From NCBI GenBank assembly GCA_035654655.1, contig DASRWI010000010.1, positions 220,138-284,137 of the forward strand: a stretch of 64,000 bases of DNA, in the 5' to 3' direction. This document shows, one piece after another, positions 17,732-26,835 of the stretch. The notes under the pieces are model-generated. The model saw only the letters and a list, made by a program, of their open reading frames with translations. It was not told where the DNA came from and searched no databases. Each line of letters begins with the position of its first letter. Position 1 is the stretch's first letter. Both the position numbers and the translations under genes were made by a program. Origin of the DNA: DASRWI01 sp035654655. Its GTDB lineage: Bacteria; Bacteroidota; Ignavibacteria; Ignavibacteriales; Ignavibacteriaceae.

Positions 17732-19378
17732 GTGTTTAAAACTCAAAAAATAAAAATAACTTTTGTAATCTTTTTTCTTCTTAACATAAGTGTTTTATCT
17801 CAGCATCCATCCTGGACATACAATCTTAACATTTATGAAGTAAACACAAGAGCATACACTCATTCAGGGACATTCAATGAATTTCGCCCACATCTTGACC
17901 GCCTTAAAGAGATGGGAGTTGGGATAATTTGGTTTATGCCTATAAATCCTATTGGAGTACAAAATAGATTGGGCACGTTAGGCAGTCCTTATTCAGTTAA
18001 AAATTATTTAGAAGTTAATCCTGAATTTGGAACTCTTGCAGATTTTAAAGCCCTGGTTGATTCCATTCATTCCAAGGGTATGTATGTAATTATTGATTGG
18101 GTTGGTAATCATACATCCTGGGATAATATTCTTACAACAACTCATCCGGATTGGTATGTTAAAAATGGAAGTGGACAATTTACTCCTCCACCTGGAACCA
18201 ATTGGACTGACGTAATTCAGCTTGATTATAATAAACCTGAATTAAGAACTTACATGATAAATGCTATGTCATATTGGATTACTGAGGTTGGTGTTGATGG
18301 TTTCCGCTGCGATGCCGTAAGTTATATGCCAGGAAGTTTTTGGACGACAGCAATAGCAGCTTTGAAAAATATTAAGCCAAATTTATTTATGCTTGCAGAA
18401 GATGATAGTCCAGTTTACAGGTCTTATGGTTTTGATATGACATATGCCTGGGGAATGTACGGTTGGGGCGGCGGAATTTTAAAAAGATTATACAATAACA
18501 GTGCAACTGCAGATGATTTTAACAGTTACCTCGGAAGTGAAATAGTAAATTACTTTAGTAATCATTATCGAATGTACTTCACTTCTAATCACGATGAAAA
18601 TGCATGGTATGGAACAGAAACTGAATTGTTTGGAGCAGCTGCTCAAACATTTAATTTGTTAACAGGAATTGTTAATAGTATGCAGTTAGTTTATGGTGGT
18701 CAGGAAGCCGGATTAAATAAAAGATTAAAGTTTTTTGATAAAGATGAAATCACCTGGCAGCAGCATCCAAACTATAATATTTATAAGACTTTGTGGAATT
18801 TGAAAAAAGAGAATAAAGCTTTGTGGAATGGTAATTCTGGTGCAGCAGCCTGGAGAATAGCTACCGGGAACAACAAAGTATATTCATTCATAAGAAGAAA
18901 AGATAATGATAAAATTTTTGCAATATTTAATTTAGGTTCCGGATTTAATGGAGCAACATTATCAGATACAAACTTTTATGGGACTTATATAAATATTTTT
19001 ACAAATGACACAGTAACATTTTCACAAACATTAACATTAACTTTACCCGGCTGGGGATATTACGTTTACAAACAAATTAGTTCAGTAACAAATGTAAATG
19101 ATAATATAGATATTAAAGATTATAATCTTCTACAAAACTACCCTAATCCTTTTAATCCAACTACTACAATAAAGTATCAAATACCTAAAGCAAGCTTTGT
19201 GACATTAAAAGTATATGATGTTTTAGGTAATGAAGTACAGACATTAGTAAATGAAAATAAAAATACTGGTAGTTACGATATTGAATTTGATGCCTCTTCC
19301 CTTTCATCAGGAATTTATTTCTATAAGTTAACAACTAATGGATTTTCTGATACAAAGAAGTTAATTTTAATGAAATAA
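17732..19378 (+). CDS. Secreted alpha-amylase family (GH13) protein with T9SS sorting domain
   Basis: I chose the GTG at 17732 because it has AGGAA just upstream and gives a compact signal peptide (KIKITFVIFFLLNISVLSQ); a GTG at 17684 would add 16 residues. The mature part is a GH13 barrel: YEVNTRAYTHSGTF, GIIWFMPINP, the nucleophile aspartate in GFRCDAVSY, the acid glutamate in FMLAED and the transition-state aspartate in TSNHDENAW. It should hydrolyse or rearrange alpha-1,4-glucans outside the cell. The last 80 residues are a type IX sorting domain (NYPNPFNPTTTIKY to KKLILMK). The next gene starts 14 bases downstream. Linkage to the decarboxylase may be only transcriptional. Confidence 0.9.
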   Translation: MFKTQKIKITFVIFFLLNISVLSQHPSWTYNLNIYEVNTRAYTHSGTFNEFRPHLDRLKEMGVGIIWFMPINPIGVQNRLGTLGSPYSVKNYLEVNPEFGTLADFKALVDSIHSKGMYVIIDWVGNHTSWDNILTTTHPDWYVKNGSGQFTPPPGTNWTDVIQLDYNKPELRTYMINAMSYWITEVGVDGFRCDAVSYMPGSFWTTAIAALKNIKPNLFMLAEDDSPVYRSYGFDMTYAWGMYGWGGGILKRLYNNSATADDFNSYLGSEIVNYFSNHYRMYFTSNHDENAWYGTETELFGAAAQTFNLLTGIVNSMQLVYGGQEAGLNKRLKFFDKDEITWQQHPNYNIYKTLWNLKKENKALWNGNSGAAAWRIATGNNKVYSFIRRKDNDKIFAIFNLGSGFNGATLSDTNFYGTYINIFTNDTVTFSQTLTLTLPGWGYYVYKQISSVTNVNDNIDIKDYNLLQNYPNPFNPTTTIKYQIPKASFVTLKVYDVLGNEVQTLVNENKNTGSYDIEFDASSLSSGIYFYKLTTNGFSDTKKLILMK

Positions 19379-19392
19379 ATTAAATGTTATAA

Positions 19393-20835
19393 ATGATTAA
19401 CAAAATTAAAGAACTTGAGAAGTCTGCTCTTCTTCTCGAACCACAGGCTTCACAAAGAACTGAGTTATTAAGTAAAATAATTAAATACTCTGAAAACTTT
19501 TTAGAAAATATTTATTCACTACCATCGTACAATTTTACTGAAGGTAAAGGAATAAGTTTACTGGACTCTCCTATTTCTGATGAACCTGAAGATATAAATA
19601 AACTTCTTCAACTTCTAAAAGATAATGTAGACACTCCAGGACTTAATCCAGCTTCAAGAGGTCATCTCGGTTACATTCCCGGTGGTGGTATTTATCATTC
19701 CGCCTTAGCTGATTTTCTTGCTGATGTTACTAATAGATATGCAGGTGTTTTCTTTGCATCTCCTGGTGCGGTTAGAATGGAGAATATGCTAACAAGTTGG
19801 ATGACTGAATTAATCGGTTACCCAGCAACATCCGCTGGTAATTTAACTTCAGGTGGAAGTATTGCTAATCTTTCTGCAATTGTATCAGCAAGAGATGCTT
19901 TCAACTTAAAAGCAAAGGATTTTGAACGCACTGTAATATATATGACTTCTCAAGCTCATCATTCTATTGATAAAGCAATTCGAATAGCAGGACTTGGTGA
20001 ATGCATACATAAATTTATACCTGTTGATGAAAATTATAGAATGCTACCTGCTCAACTTCAAAAAACAATCACTGAAGATAGAAAAGCAGGATTAAATCCC
20101 TGGTTAGTTATTGCAGCAGCCGGAACAACCGATGTTGGTGCTGTTGATCCCCTCGAAGAAATTGGGGCAATTAGCAAAGCAAATAATTTATGGTTTCATA
20201 TTGATGGTGCTTATGGGGCATTCTTCATTTTAACTTACTTATGTAAAGATATTTTGAAAGGTTTAAGTAGTTCTGATTCTATTATAATGGACCCGCATAA
20301 AAGTTTATTCCTTCCATATGGAAGTGGAGCTGTTCTGGTTAAAGATAAATTAAAACTTCTTGAATCTAATCATTATCAGGCAAACTATATGCAGGATGCC
20401 ATGAATTCAAAAGATGAACTATCTCCTGCTGACCTTTCTCCAGAGCTCTCAAAACATTTTAGAGGATTACGTTTATGGCTTCCTCTAAAATTACTTGGAG
20501 TAAAACCTTTCCGCGATGCCCTTGAAGAAAAAGTTTTGCTTACAAGATATTTCTATGAACGAATGAAAGAAATTGATGGCTTTGAAGTAGGTCCTTATCC
20601 TGATTTATCTGTAGCTACTTATCGTTACATTCCAAAGCAAGGCGATGTTAATAATTTTAATGCAAAGCTTGTTCAGGCTGTACAACAGGATGGAAGATTA
20701 TTTATTTCCTCAACAATGCTGGACGGAAAATTTACTTTAAGATTGGCAGTTCTTTCTTTTAGAACTCATATAGATACTATAGACCAACTGATTGAGATAC
20801 TTCAAGAAAAGATTAAGATTTTAACTAATAGTTAA
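19393..20835 (+). CDS. PLP-dependent amino acid decarboxylase (aromatic/group II type)
   Basis: The 480-residue protein belongs to the group II pyridoxal-phosphate decarboxylases (aromatic-L-amino-acid, glutamate and histidine decarboxylase relatives). Visible features are NPASRGHLGYIPGGGIYHS near residue 85, the cofactor-stacking H190 (SQAHHS), D271 for the pyridine nitrogen (FHIDGAYG) and the Schiff-base K303 (DPHKSLFLPYG). Length and motifs fit an active enzyme. Substrate cannot be decided from sequence; aromatic amino acids are the commonest substrates in this subgroup. It starts 14 bases after the amylase stop and ends 8 bases before a thioesterase gene, so the three are probably one transcript. 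Confidence 0.88.
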   Translation: MINKIKELEKSALLLEPQASQRTELLSKIIKYSENFLENIYSLPSYNFTEGKGISLLDSPISDEPEDINKLLQLLKDNVDTPGLNPASRGHLGYIPGGGIYHSALADFLADVTNRYAGVFFASPGAVRMENMLTSWMTELIGYPATSAGNLTSGGSIANLSAIVSARDAFNLKAKDFERTVIYMTSQAHHSIDKAIRIAGLGECIHKFIPVDENYRMLPAQLQKTITEDRKAGLNPWLVIAAAGTTDVGAVDPLEEIGAISKANNLWFHIDGAYGAFFILTYLCKDILKGLSSSDSIIMDPHKSLFLPYGSGAVLVKDKLKLLESNHYQANYMQDAMNSKDELSPADLSPELSKHFRGLRLWLPLKLLGVKPFRDALEEKVLLTRYFYERMKEIDGFEVGPYPDLSVATYRYIPKQGDVNNFNAKLVQAVQQDGRLFISSTMLDGKFTLRLAVLSFRTHIDTIDQLIEILQEKIKILTNS

Positions 20836-20843
20836 GGAAGTAT

Positions 20844-21311
20844 ATGGAGTTAAAAGCCGTACAGGATTTTTATCCTGATGATGTTGCTCATTGTTATGGG
20901 TGCGGAAAACTTAATGAATATGGGCATCAAATAAAAACATATTTTGAAGGTGATGAAACAATTACCAGATTTACACCAAAAGAATATCATACTGCTATTC
21001 CTGGCTATGTGTATGGAGGTTTAATAGCTTCCTTGATAGATTGCCACGGAACAGGAACTGCGGCATTAGCCTCATACAAAGCTGAAGGAAGAGAACTTGA
21101 TACCTTACCTGCATTACGTTTTGTTACTGCTTCCTTACAAGTAAATTATTTAAAGCCGACTCCTTTGGGTGTTGAGCTTGTCTTAAGAGGAAAAGTTGTT
21201 GAACAAAAAAATAAAAAAGTAATTTCGGAAATAAATGTTTATGCTAATGATGACATTACTGCAACCGGAAAAGTCGTTGCAGTCTTAATGCCTGAGAATA
21301 TGAATAAATAA
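20844..21311 (+). CDS. PaaI-type hotdog thioesterase
   Basis: The 155-residue single hotdog-fold protein resembles the PaaI/acyl-CoA thioesterase group that cleaves acyl-CoA or acyl-ACP in the cytoplasm. A short cysteine-rich start (HCYGCGKLNEYGHQIKT) is typical of one bacterial branch. The hotdog helix and strand signature follow: PGYVYGGLIASLIDCHGTGTA, with the usual glycine-rich turn and aspartate, and LQVNYLKPTPLG. It starts 8 bases after the decarboxylase stop, so co-expression is likely, but no shared pathway is evident. Substrate unknown. Confidence 0.82.
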   Translation: MELKAVQDFYPDDVAHCYGCGKLNEYGHQIKTYFEGDETITRFTPKEYHTAIPGYVYGGLIASLIDCHGTGTAALASYKAEGRELDTLPALRFVTASLQVNYLKPTPLGVELVLRGKVVEQKNKKVISEINVYANDDITATGKVVAVLMPENMNK

Positions 21312-21561
21312 ATTTTGTTATTTAGCGTTCCTCTTTAAATAATTTCCCATACTGAAACTCATTCATTTATGTTATGCTTGGTAGCATAGGATAATATTTT
21401 TAGTACTTTTTTAATGACCGAATAGAATTAACCTATCACTCGTTAATGCTTATTTTTTTTGACAAGGAAAATTTTTATTAAATAAGTTCCAATCTAAGTT
21501 CTTTTTTATTTAAATAATTTTAAGAAGGTGACTTATTAGTACTTTAAGTTATACAACCTTT

Positions 21562-23088
21562 TTGTTTATGATATTCTTTTTCCAAACATTATCAGATAAT
21601 GCCCCTGGAAAAAATCATTTAAATGCACAACCATGGTATTTTTCCTGGTGGGCCGTCATACTAATTGGTGTTATTCTTGGCTTTAGTATATACTACATTG
21701 ATAGGATGATGCGTACTCGTTTAATTAGAGCAGAGAGGAAAAAAGCAAAACTTCGTGAAGCAGAACTTATAAAAAAACAAGCTGAAGAACTCGAAACAGT
21801 TGATAATTTGGTTAAAGTAATTAATAGAGCCAAAAATCTTGATGACCTATTTAATTCATTGCTTGAGCAAACACTTGGACTTATTCCACAAGGAGAAAAA
21901 GCTTCTGTTCTTTTACTTAATAAGAAAGAAAATCTTTTTAGAGTTGCTTTTACAATAGGATATAATAAGGAAGAATTTGAGAACTTTTATTTTACTCCAG
22001 GTGAATTGAAAAAACGCTACCTGGATAAGGCTGAAGAAATAGAAAAAGGAATTTATTTAATAAAGGATACAACAAATCTTTTTGGAGATGATAGACTCCC
22101 AAAATTTAAGAAAACTAAATCAATGCTTGTTATGTCTATAGAAATAGACCATATAACCGAAGCTTATGTTGTTTTTGATAGTTTTAATTCCGGAAGACCT
22201 TTTGATCAGGCAGCTGCAAGCTTACTAAAAAGATTTCATGAGCACGCAGTATCCGCAATATCAAAGGCTCAGGCATTAAAAACATTGAAGGAAAAGAATG
22301 AAGAGATTATTAAATCTCAGGAGCAGTTGGTAAGTCAGCAGAAACTTGCCTCCTTAGGTGCATTAACTGCCGGTATAGCTCACGAAATAAAAAATCCTTT
22401 GAACTTTGTCAATAACTTTGCAGAGATCAGCAAGGAATTACTTGATGAATTAAAAGTAGAAATTGATAATGATAATTATGAAAATGCAATGTCTTTAATA
22501 AAAGACATTAGATTAAACTTAGAGAAAATACATCAACACGGCAAGCGTGCGGATTCTATTATCAAAGGGATGCTTCTTCATTCCAGAGGAAGTTCAGGGG
22601 ATAAAGTATTAACGGATATAAACGAGTTGCTGGAGCAGTATGTTTCTCTTGCTTATCATGGGATGAAGGCTCAAAATAAAGAATTCAATATCACGATAGA
22701 AAAACATTATGATAAAACATTAAGCAAAGTAAACATAGTGCCCCAAGATATAAGCAGAGTAGTCCTGAATATAATTAACAATGCATATTATGCTATGATC
22801 GAAAAGATGAGTAATAATAAAAATGGATACGTACCGTTACTCCAGGTAAAAACACAAAACCTGTTAGATGGGATTGAAATAAGAATTAAGGATAATGGCA
22901 ACGGTATTCCCATCAAGGCTAAAGATAAATTATTTAGTCCTTTCTTTACAACAAAGCCCTCAGGTGAAGGAACCGGATTAGGTTTATCTATAAGTTATGA
23001 TATTATTACCAAACAGCATTCAGGAGAAATTAAATATGATAGTGAGGAAGGTAAGTTTACAGAATTCATTATCACCTTACCCAAATAA
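21562..23088 (+). CDS. GAF-domain sensor histidine kinase
   Basis: About 508 residues: an N-terminal hydrophobic stretch, one clear membrane segment (WAVILIGVILGFSIYYI, about 30-46), a short coiled coil, a GAF-like domain (about 80-235), a second coiled coil, then a kinase core. The phospho-acceptor is H274 (GIAHEIKNPLNF); the ATPase domain has NIINNAYYAM, DNGNGIP and GTGLGLSISYDI. The start is uncertain: TTG 21562 and ATG 21568 lack a ribosome site, while a strong one (AAGAAGGTGA, 21522-21531) precedes an in-frame ATT at 21535. A SpoIIE-type response regulator follows 47 bases later and is the likely partner. Confidence 0.88.
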   Translation: MFMIFFFQTLSDNAPGKNHLNAQPWYFSWWAVILIGVILGFSIYYIDRMMRTRLIRAERKKAKLREAELIKKQAEELETVDNLVKVINRAKNLDDLFNSLLEQTLGLIPQGEKASVLLLNKKENLFRVAFTIGYNKEEFENFYFTPGELKKRYLDKAEEIEKGIYLIKDTTNLFGDDRLPKFKKTKSMLVMSIEIDHITEAYVVFDSFNSGRPFDQAAASLLKRFHEHAVSAISKAQALKTLKEKNEEIIKSQEQLVSQQKLASLGALTAGIAHEIKNPLNFVNNFAEISKELLDELKVEIDNDNYENAMSLIKDIRLNLEKIHQHGKRADSIIKGMLLHSRGSSGDKVLTDINELLEQYVSLAYHGMKAQNKEFNITIEKHYDKTLSKVNIVPQDISRVVLNIINNAYYAMIEKMSNNKNGYVPLLQVKTQNLLDGIEIRIKDNGNGIPIKAKDKLFSPFFTTKPSGEGTGLGLSISYDIITKQHSGEIKYDSEEGKFTEFIITLPK

Positions 23089-23135
23089 AATATTTCTGTT
23101 CCTTAGGGATACAGATCTAAATTAGGAGAGTTCGT

Positions 23136-24305
23136 ATGGAGATAAATAAAATATTAGTTGTCGATGATGAACCGGATTTAGAACATTTGATTTTACAAAA
23201 ATTTAGAAAAAAAATTAATTCAGAAGAATATTCTTTTATATTTGCAAAAGATGGTACTGAAGCATTTGAGATTATTAAAAATAATAGCTCATTGGATTTA
23301 ATCCTTACTGATATAAATATGCCCGGAATGGATGGTTTAACTTTAATTTCAAGAGTTAAAGAATTAAATAACAGGTCTATAAGATTTATAATAGTTTCTG
23401 CTTATGGAGATATGGAAAATATTAGATCAGCAATGAATAGAGGTGCTTATGATTTTATTACAAAACCGATTGATTTAAATGACCTTGAAATAACAATAGA
23501 AAAAACCTTTAAGGAGATTGAAAAGTCTAAGTTAGCTTTGCAACATCATGAAAAATTAATTTCTTTTAAAAGAGAACTTGATATAGCTACAGCTATTCAA
23601 ACTTCTATTCTGCCGAAAAAATTCCCTGCTTTCCCTGATAGAAGAGATTTTGATGTTTATGCTAAAATGCTCCCTGCTAAGGAAGTTGGTGGAGACTTTT
23701 ATGATTTTTTCCTTTTGGATGATTATCGCTTAGGGATAGTAATTGGAGATGCAACAGGTAAAGGTATAGCCTCTGCTCTGCTTATGGCAATTTCAAAAAC
23801 TTTATTAAAAGCTACTGCATTAAAAGGTAATACAACTGATTATGCACTCGCTGAAATAAATAATATGTTAGCTGAAGAAATTCCATCTGATATGTTTATT
23901 ACCATTTTCTACGGAATCCTTGATACAAGAACCGGTTTGTTTGAATATACAAATGCCGGCCATTGTCATCCATATTTGCTAACAGCTGATGGTAAAATAT
24001 GTCAGTTTGAAAAAGTAGGTGGACTATTAATCGGAGCAATAAAATATGCTCAATATGAATCTGATTCTATAATGCTTCAACCTGATGATAGTGTTTTCTT
24101 TTATACTGATGGGGTTACTGAAGCTTTCAACATTAATGAAGAAGAGTTTAATGAAAAAAGATTATTTGAAACTCTTCAAAATAATCATCGAATAAATTGT
24201 GAATCTATAGTGGATAATGTTGTAAGCAATGTTAGAGTTTTCACTAATGGTATAGAACAATCAGATGATATAACCTGTATGGCTTTAAGATATCTGAGGC
24301 CTTAA
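23136..24305 (+). CDS. Response regulator with SpoIIE/RsbU-type phosphatase output
   Basis: The 389-residue protein begins with a receiver domain (residues 1-125: ILVVDDEPD, phospho-acceptor D59 in LTDINMPGMDG, K in FITKPID). A coiled linker follows, then a PP2C-like SpoIIE phosphatase domain (about 150-389: MLPAKEVGGDFYDFF, GDATGKGIASALLM, NAGHCHPYLL, FYTDGVTEA, QSDDITCMAL). The metal-binding aspartates of the phosphatase are present. Such proteins usually dephosphorylate an anti-anti-sigma factor and switch a general stress or motility response. The kinase just upstream probably phosphorylates D59. No anti-sigma or STAS gene is in the window. Its stop overlaps by four bases with the stop of the opposite-strand membrane protein gene. 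Confidence 0.93.
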   Translation: MEINKILVVDDEPDLEHLILQKFRKKINSEEYSFIFAKDGTEAFEIIKNNSSLDLILTDINMPGMDGLTLISRVKELNNRSIRFIIVSAYGDMENIRSAMNRGAYDFITKPIDLNDLEITIEKTFKEIEKSKLALQHHEKLISFKRELDIATAIQTSILPKKFPAFPDRRDFDVYAKMLPAKEVGGDFYDFFLLDDYRLGIVIGDATGKGIASALLMAISKTLLKATALKGNTTDYALAEINNMLAEEIPSDMFITIFYGILDTRTGLFEYTNAGHCHPYLLTADGKICQFEKVGGLLIGAIKYAQYESDSIMLQPDDSVFFYTDGVTEAFNINEEEFNEKRLFETLQNNHRINCESIVDNVVSNVRVFTNGIEQSDDITCMALRYLRP

Positions 24306-24652
24306 ACTTCAATGCCAAATTTTCCTAATAAGTATATCATCAAATAATAAAAGGCTACCATTATGATTAAGGAGATTACTAAAGATGGATAAAAGCCTAA
24401 TTTGGTCTTAAGTAGTACAGGCATTATAATGAAAAATGAAAGTGATGGTATAACCAGCCAAAAAATACTTGTAGAGAATTTTGATATTTTAGTAATGTCC
24501 TGAGTATCAATATATAACCATATCATTGCCATAACTGATACTAAAGGTATTGAAGCAAGTATACCACCGATTAAACTGCTTCTTTTTGAAACCTCAGAAA
24601 TAACAGTAATTAAAATCGCAGAAATTAAAATTTTAACAACATAATAAAGCAT
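24302..24652 (-). CDS. Small integral membrane protein, DUF3147-like
   Basis: The 116-residue protein is almost entirely hydrophobic with four predicted membrane helices: YVVKILISAILITVISEV, a second around GGILASIPLVSVMAMIWLY, a third around FWLVIPSLSFFIIMPVL and a fourth around YPSLVISLIIMVAFYYLMIYL. Size, topology and the SEVSKRSS loop resemble the DUF3147 family of unknown function. The gene converges on the response regulator gene and overlaps its stop codon. No function can be given. Confidence 0.7.
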   Translation of the reverse strand: MLYYVVKILISAILITVISEVSKRSSLIGGILASIPLVSVMAMIWLYIDTQDITKISKFSTSIFWLVIPSLSFFIIMPVLLKTKLGFYPSLVISLIIMVAFYYLMIYLLGKFGIEV

Positions 24653-24720
24653 ATAAATACCTTTTATATAATTAAATTTTAAAATGCTAATAATTTTTAG
24701 AAATTCAAATTGACATAAAA

Positions 24721-24750
24721 AGTAGCCAGGTTCCCTAAAAACTGGCTACT
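24721..24750. other. Stem-loop of unknown role upstream of the PAS kinase gene
   Basis: AGTAGCCAG (24721-24729) and CTGGCTACT (24742-24750) form a perfect 9-bp stem around a 12-base loop. A T5 run lies nine bases further on, too far for a standard terminator. It sits in a 296-base gap between two divergent genes (24653-24948), otherwise AT-rich with nothing else I recognise. Confidence 0.45.
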
Positions 24751-24948
24751 GACTCCCTTTTTATATATTGTAAATATATCCATACTCTTTTACATTTTGT
24801 ATATGTATCATCATTAGAATGCTCTGCACCTCATCTAATAATATTCAAAACGAACAAAATAAATGTTTATTATGCCCTTTTTATAATTAATAATTTTATT
24901 TACTTTTTATACCGACTAGGTAGAAATCATTAACAACGAATAAATAAT

Positions 24949-26778
24949 ATGCTGCAAGGTACATCAAAAGACCAAGTTACATTTCGAGGATATTCAGGTA
25001 GAAAATTTACAATGGACGATTACCATAGCCTCGTTAACGAAATGGATGAAGGGTTTTGTATTATTGAAATGATTTTTGATGAAAATGGAAGACCTTATGA
25101 TTATTACTTTGTGGAAACTAATCTTGCTTTTGAAAAACAAGGCGGCCCTATAAACGCTTTAGGCAAAAAGGCAAGTGAAGTGGTTCCCAATCTGGAAGAT
25201 TTTTGGTTCCAGACATATGGGAAAGTAGCACTTACAGGAATTCCAGGCAAATTTCAAAATTATTCAGAAGAATTGAAAGTTTATTTTGATGTTTATGCTT
25301 ATCAATTTGGTAAACCGGGTGAAAACTTAGTTGCTGTTCTTTTTAAAGATATCTCAGATAAAATAAAAATAGAAAGGGATTTATTAAAAAGTAATGAAAA
25401 ATATGTGTCAACTTTAGATAATATGATTGAAGGTTGTGCTATTGTCGGATTTGACTGGACCTATTTATATGTAAATGATTCTAATGCCAGACACGCTCAT
25501 TTACCTCGTGAATATATGATTGGCAGGAAAATGACTGATGTACTTCCTGGAGTTGAAAAAAGCATTTTCTTTAAAGCTTATGATAAATGTCTTAAAGAAA
25601 GAATTGCTCAAAATATAGAATCACAATACATTTTTCCCGATGGTTCAGAATGCTGGTATGAAGTAATAGCTAATCCTGTTCCTGAAGGAATATTTATTTT
25701 ATCTGTTGATATAACAGAAAGAAAAAGAACTGAACTTGAGCTTAAAAGTACTTTAGAAGTTTTAAAAGAAAATGAAGCTAAGTTAATTGAAGCTCAAAAA
25801 ATGGCAAAAATGGGGAATGTTGAAATTGATTTAAGAACAAATAAATTATACTGGTCAGATGAAGTATATAATATTTATGAACGTCCAAAAGAATTAGGTA
25901 GCCCTACTTTTGAAGAAGCTATGAGTTTTGTTCACCCTAAGGATATAGATATTATTAATCAAACCATTAAAAGCATTGCAGATGCATCAATACTCGAATT
26001 AGATTTTAGAATAATAGTACCTGATAATAAGATAAAACACTTGGCTTATTATATGAAACCCATTTTTGAAAATGGTGTTCAGATCAAAAGAATAGGTACG
26101 GTCCAGGATATTACTGAGCATAAAGCAATGGAATTGATATTACAAGATAAAATACTTGAAAAAGAAATTCTTCTCAGAGAATTATATCATAGAACCAAAA
26201 ACAATATGCAAATTATTTCATCGTTGTTAAGCCTTAAGTTAACTGATAATAGTGATGATATAGTAAGAAATGTATTTGAAGAAATGCAGGGGCGAATAAG
26301 GTCAATTGCATTAGTACACGAAAAATTATATAAATCAAAAAACCTATCAAGACTTAATCTCAAAGAATATATTATTGACCTTGTCAATTTATTAATACAA
26401 ACTAATTCATCATCCAATTTTATTAAGTTCAGTTATGACTTGGAAGAAATAACAGTCCTAATTGAAACTGCTCTCTCTTGCGGATTAATTATTACTGAGT
26501 TAATTCAAAATTCCATTAAGCATGCCTTCCCGGATAATAGAGAAGGTAACATCAACATTGTAATGAAACGTAAAAATGAAAATTTAATTGAACTAAAAGT
26601 CTGTGATAATGGAATAGGAATGACAGATGAAGACATTTTTAAAGTAGATAAAATTGGATTGCAAATCTTTAAGAGTATAGCTGAAGACCAATTAAATGCC
26701 AAAGTTGAATTAATCACTGATTACGGTACATGCTGGAGATTGGAATTCAGAGATGTCCATTATAGGGAAAGAGTTTAG
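24949..26778 (+). CDS. Multi-PAS soluble sensor histidine kinase (HisKA_2 type)
   Basis: The 609-residue protein has no membrane segment. Three PAS-like domains are visible at about 25-135 (EGFCIIEMIFDENGRPYDYYFVE), 150-258 (ends SVDITERKR) and 285-392 (YWSDEVYNIY to VQDITEHK). A HisKA_2 dimerisation domain follows with H414 (LRELYHRTKNNMQIISSLL), then an HATPase_c domain (ITELIQNSIKHAFPDN, CDNGIGM, KIGLQIFKSIAEDQL). HisKA_2 kinases often use stand-alone receivers or stress-response partners. None is adjacent; nhaA follows 57 bases downstream, and the SpoIIE regulator is 0.6 kb upstream. Signal unknown; a cytoplasmic small molecule or redox cofactor is typical of this design. Confidence 0.9.
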   Translation: MLQGTSKDQVTFRGYSGRKFTMDDYHSLVNEMDEGFCIIEMIFDENGRPYDYYFVETNLAFEKQGGPINALGKKASEVVPNLEDFWFQTYGKVALTGIPGKFQNYSEELKVYFDVYAYQFGKPGENLVAVLFKDISDKIKIERDLLKSNEKYVSTLDNMIEGCAIVGFDWTYLYVNDSNARHAHLPREYMIGRKMTDVLPGVEKSIFFKAYDKCLKERIAQNIESQYIFPDGSECWYEVIANPVPEGIFILSVDITERKRTELELKSTLEVLKENEAKLIEAQKMAKMGNVEIDLRTNKLYWSDEVYNIYERPKELGSPTFEEAMSFVHPKDIDIINQTIKSIADASILELDFRIIVPDNKIKHLAYYMKPIFENGVQIKRIGTVQDITEHKAMELILQDKILEKEILLRELYHRTKNNMQIISSLLSLKLTDNSDDIVRNVFEEMQGRIRSIALVHEKLYKSKNLSRLNLKEYIIDLVNLLIQTNSSSNFIKFSYDLEEITVLIETALSCGLIITELIQNSIKHAFPDNREGNINIVMKRKNENLIELKVCDNGIGMTDEDIFKVDKIGLQIFKSIAEDQLNAKVELITDYGTCWRLEFRDVHYRERV

Positions 26779-26835
26779 TACTTTTTCCATCAATCAAAAT
26801 CATTTTCTTAAATAAGAATTTATATATTTCTTTTA

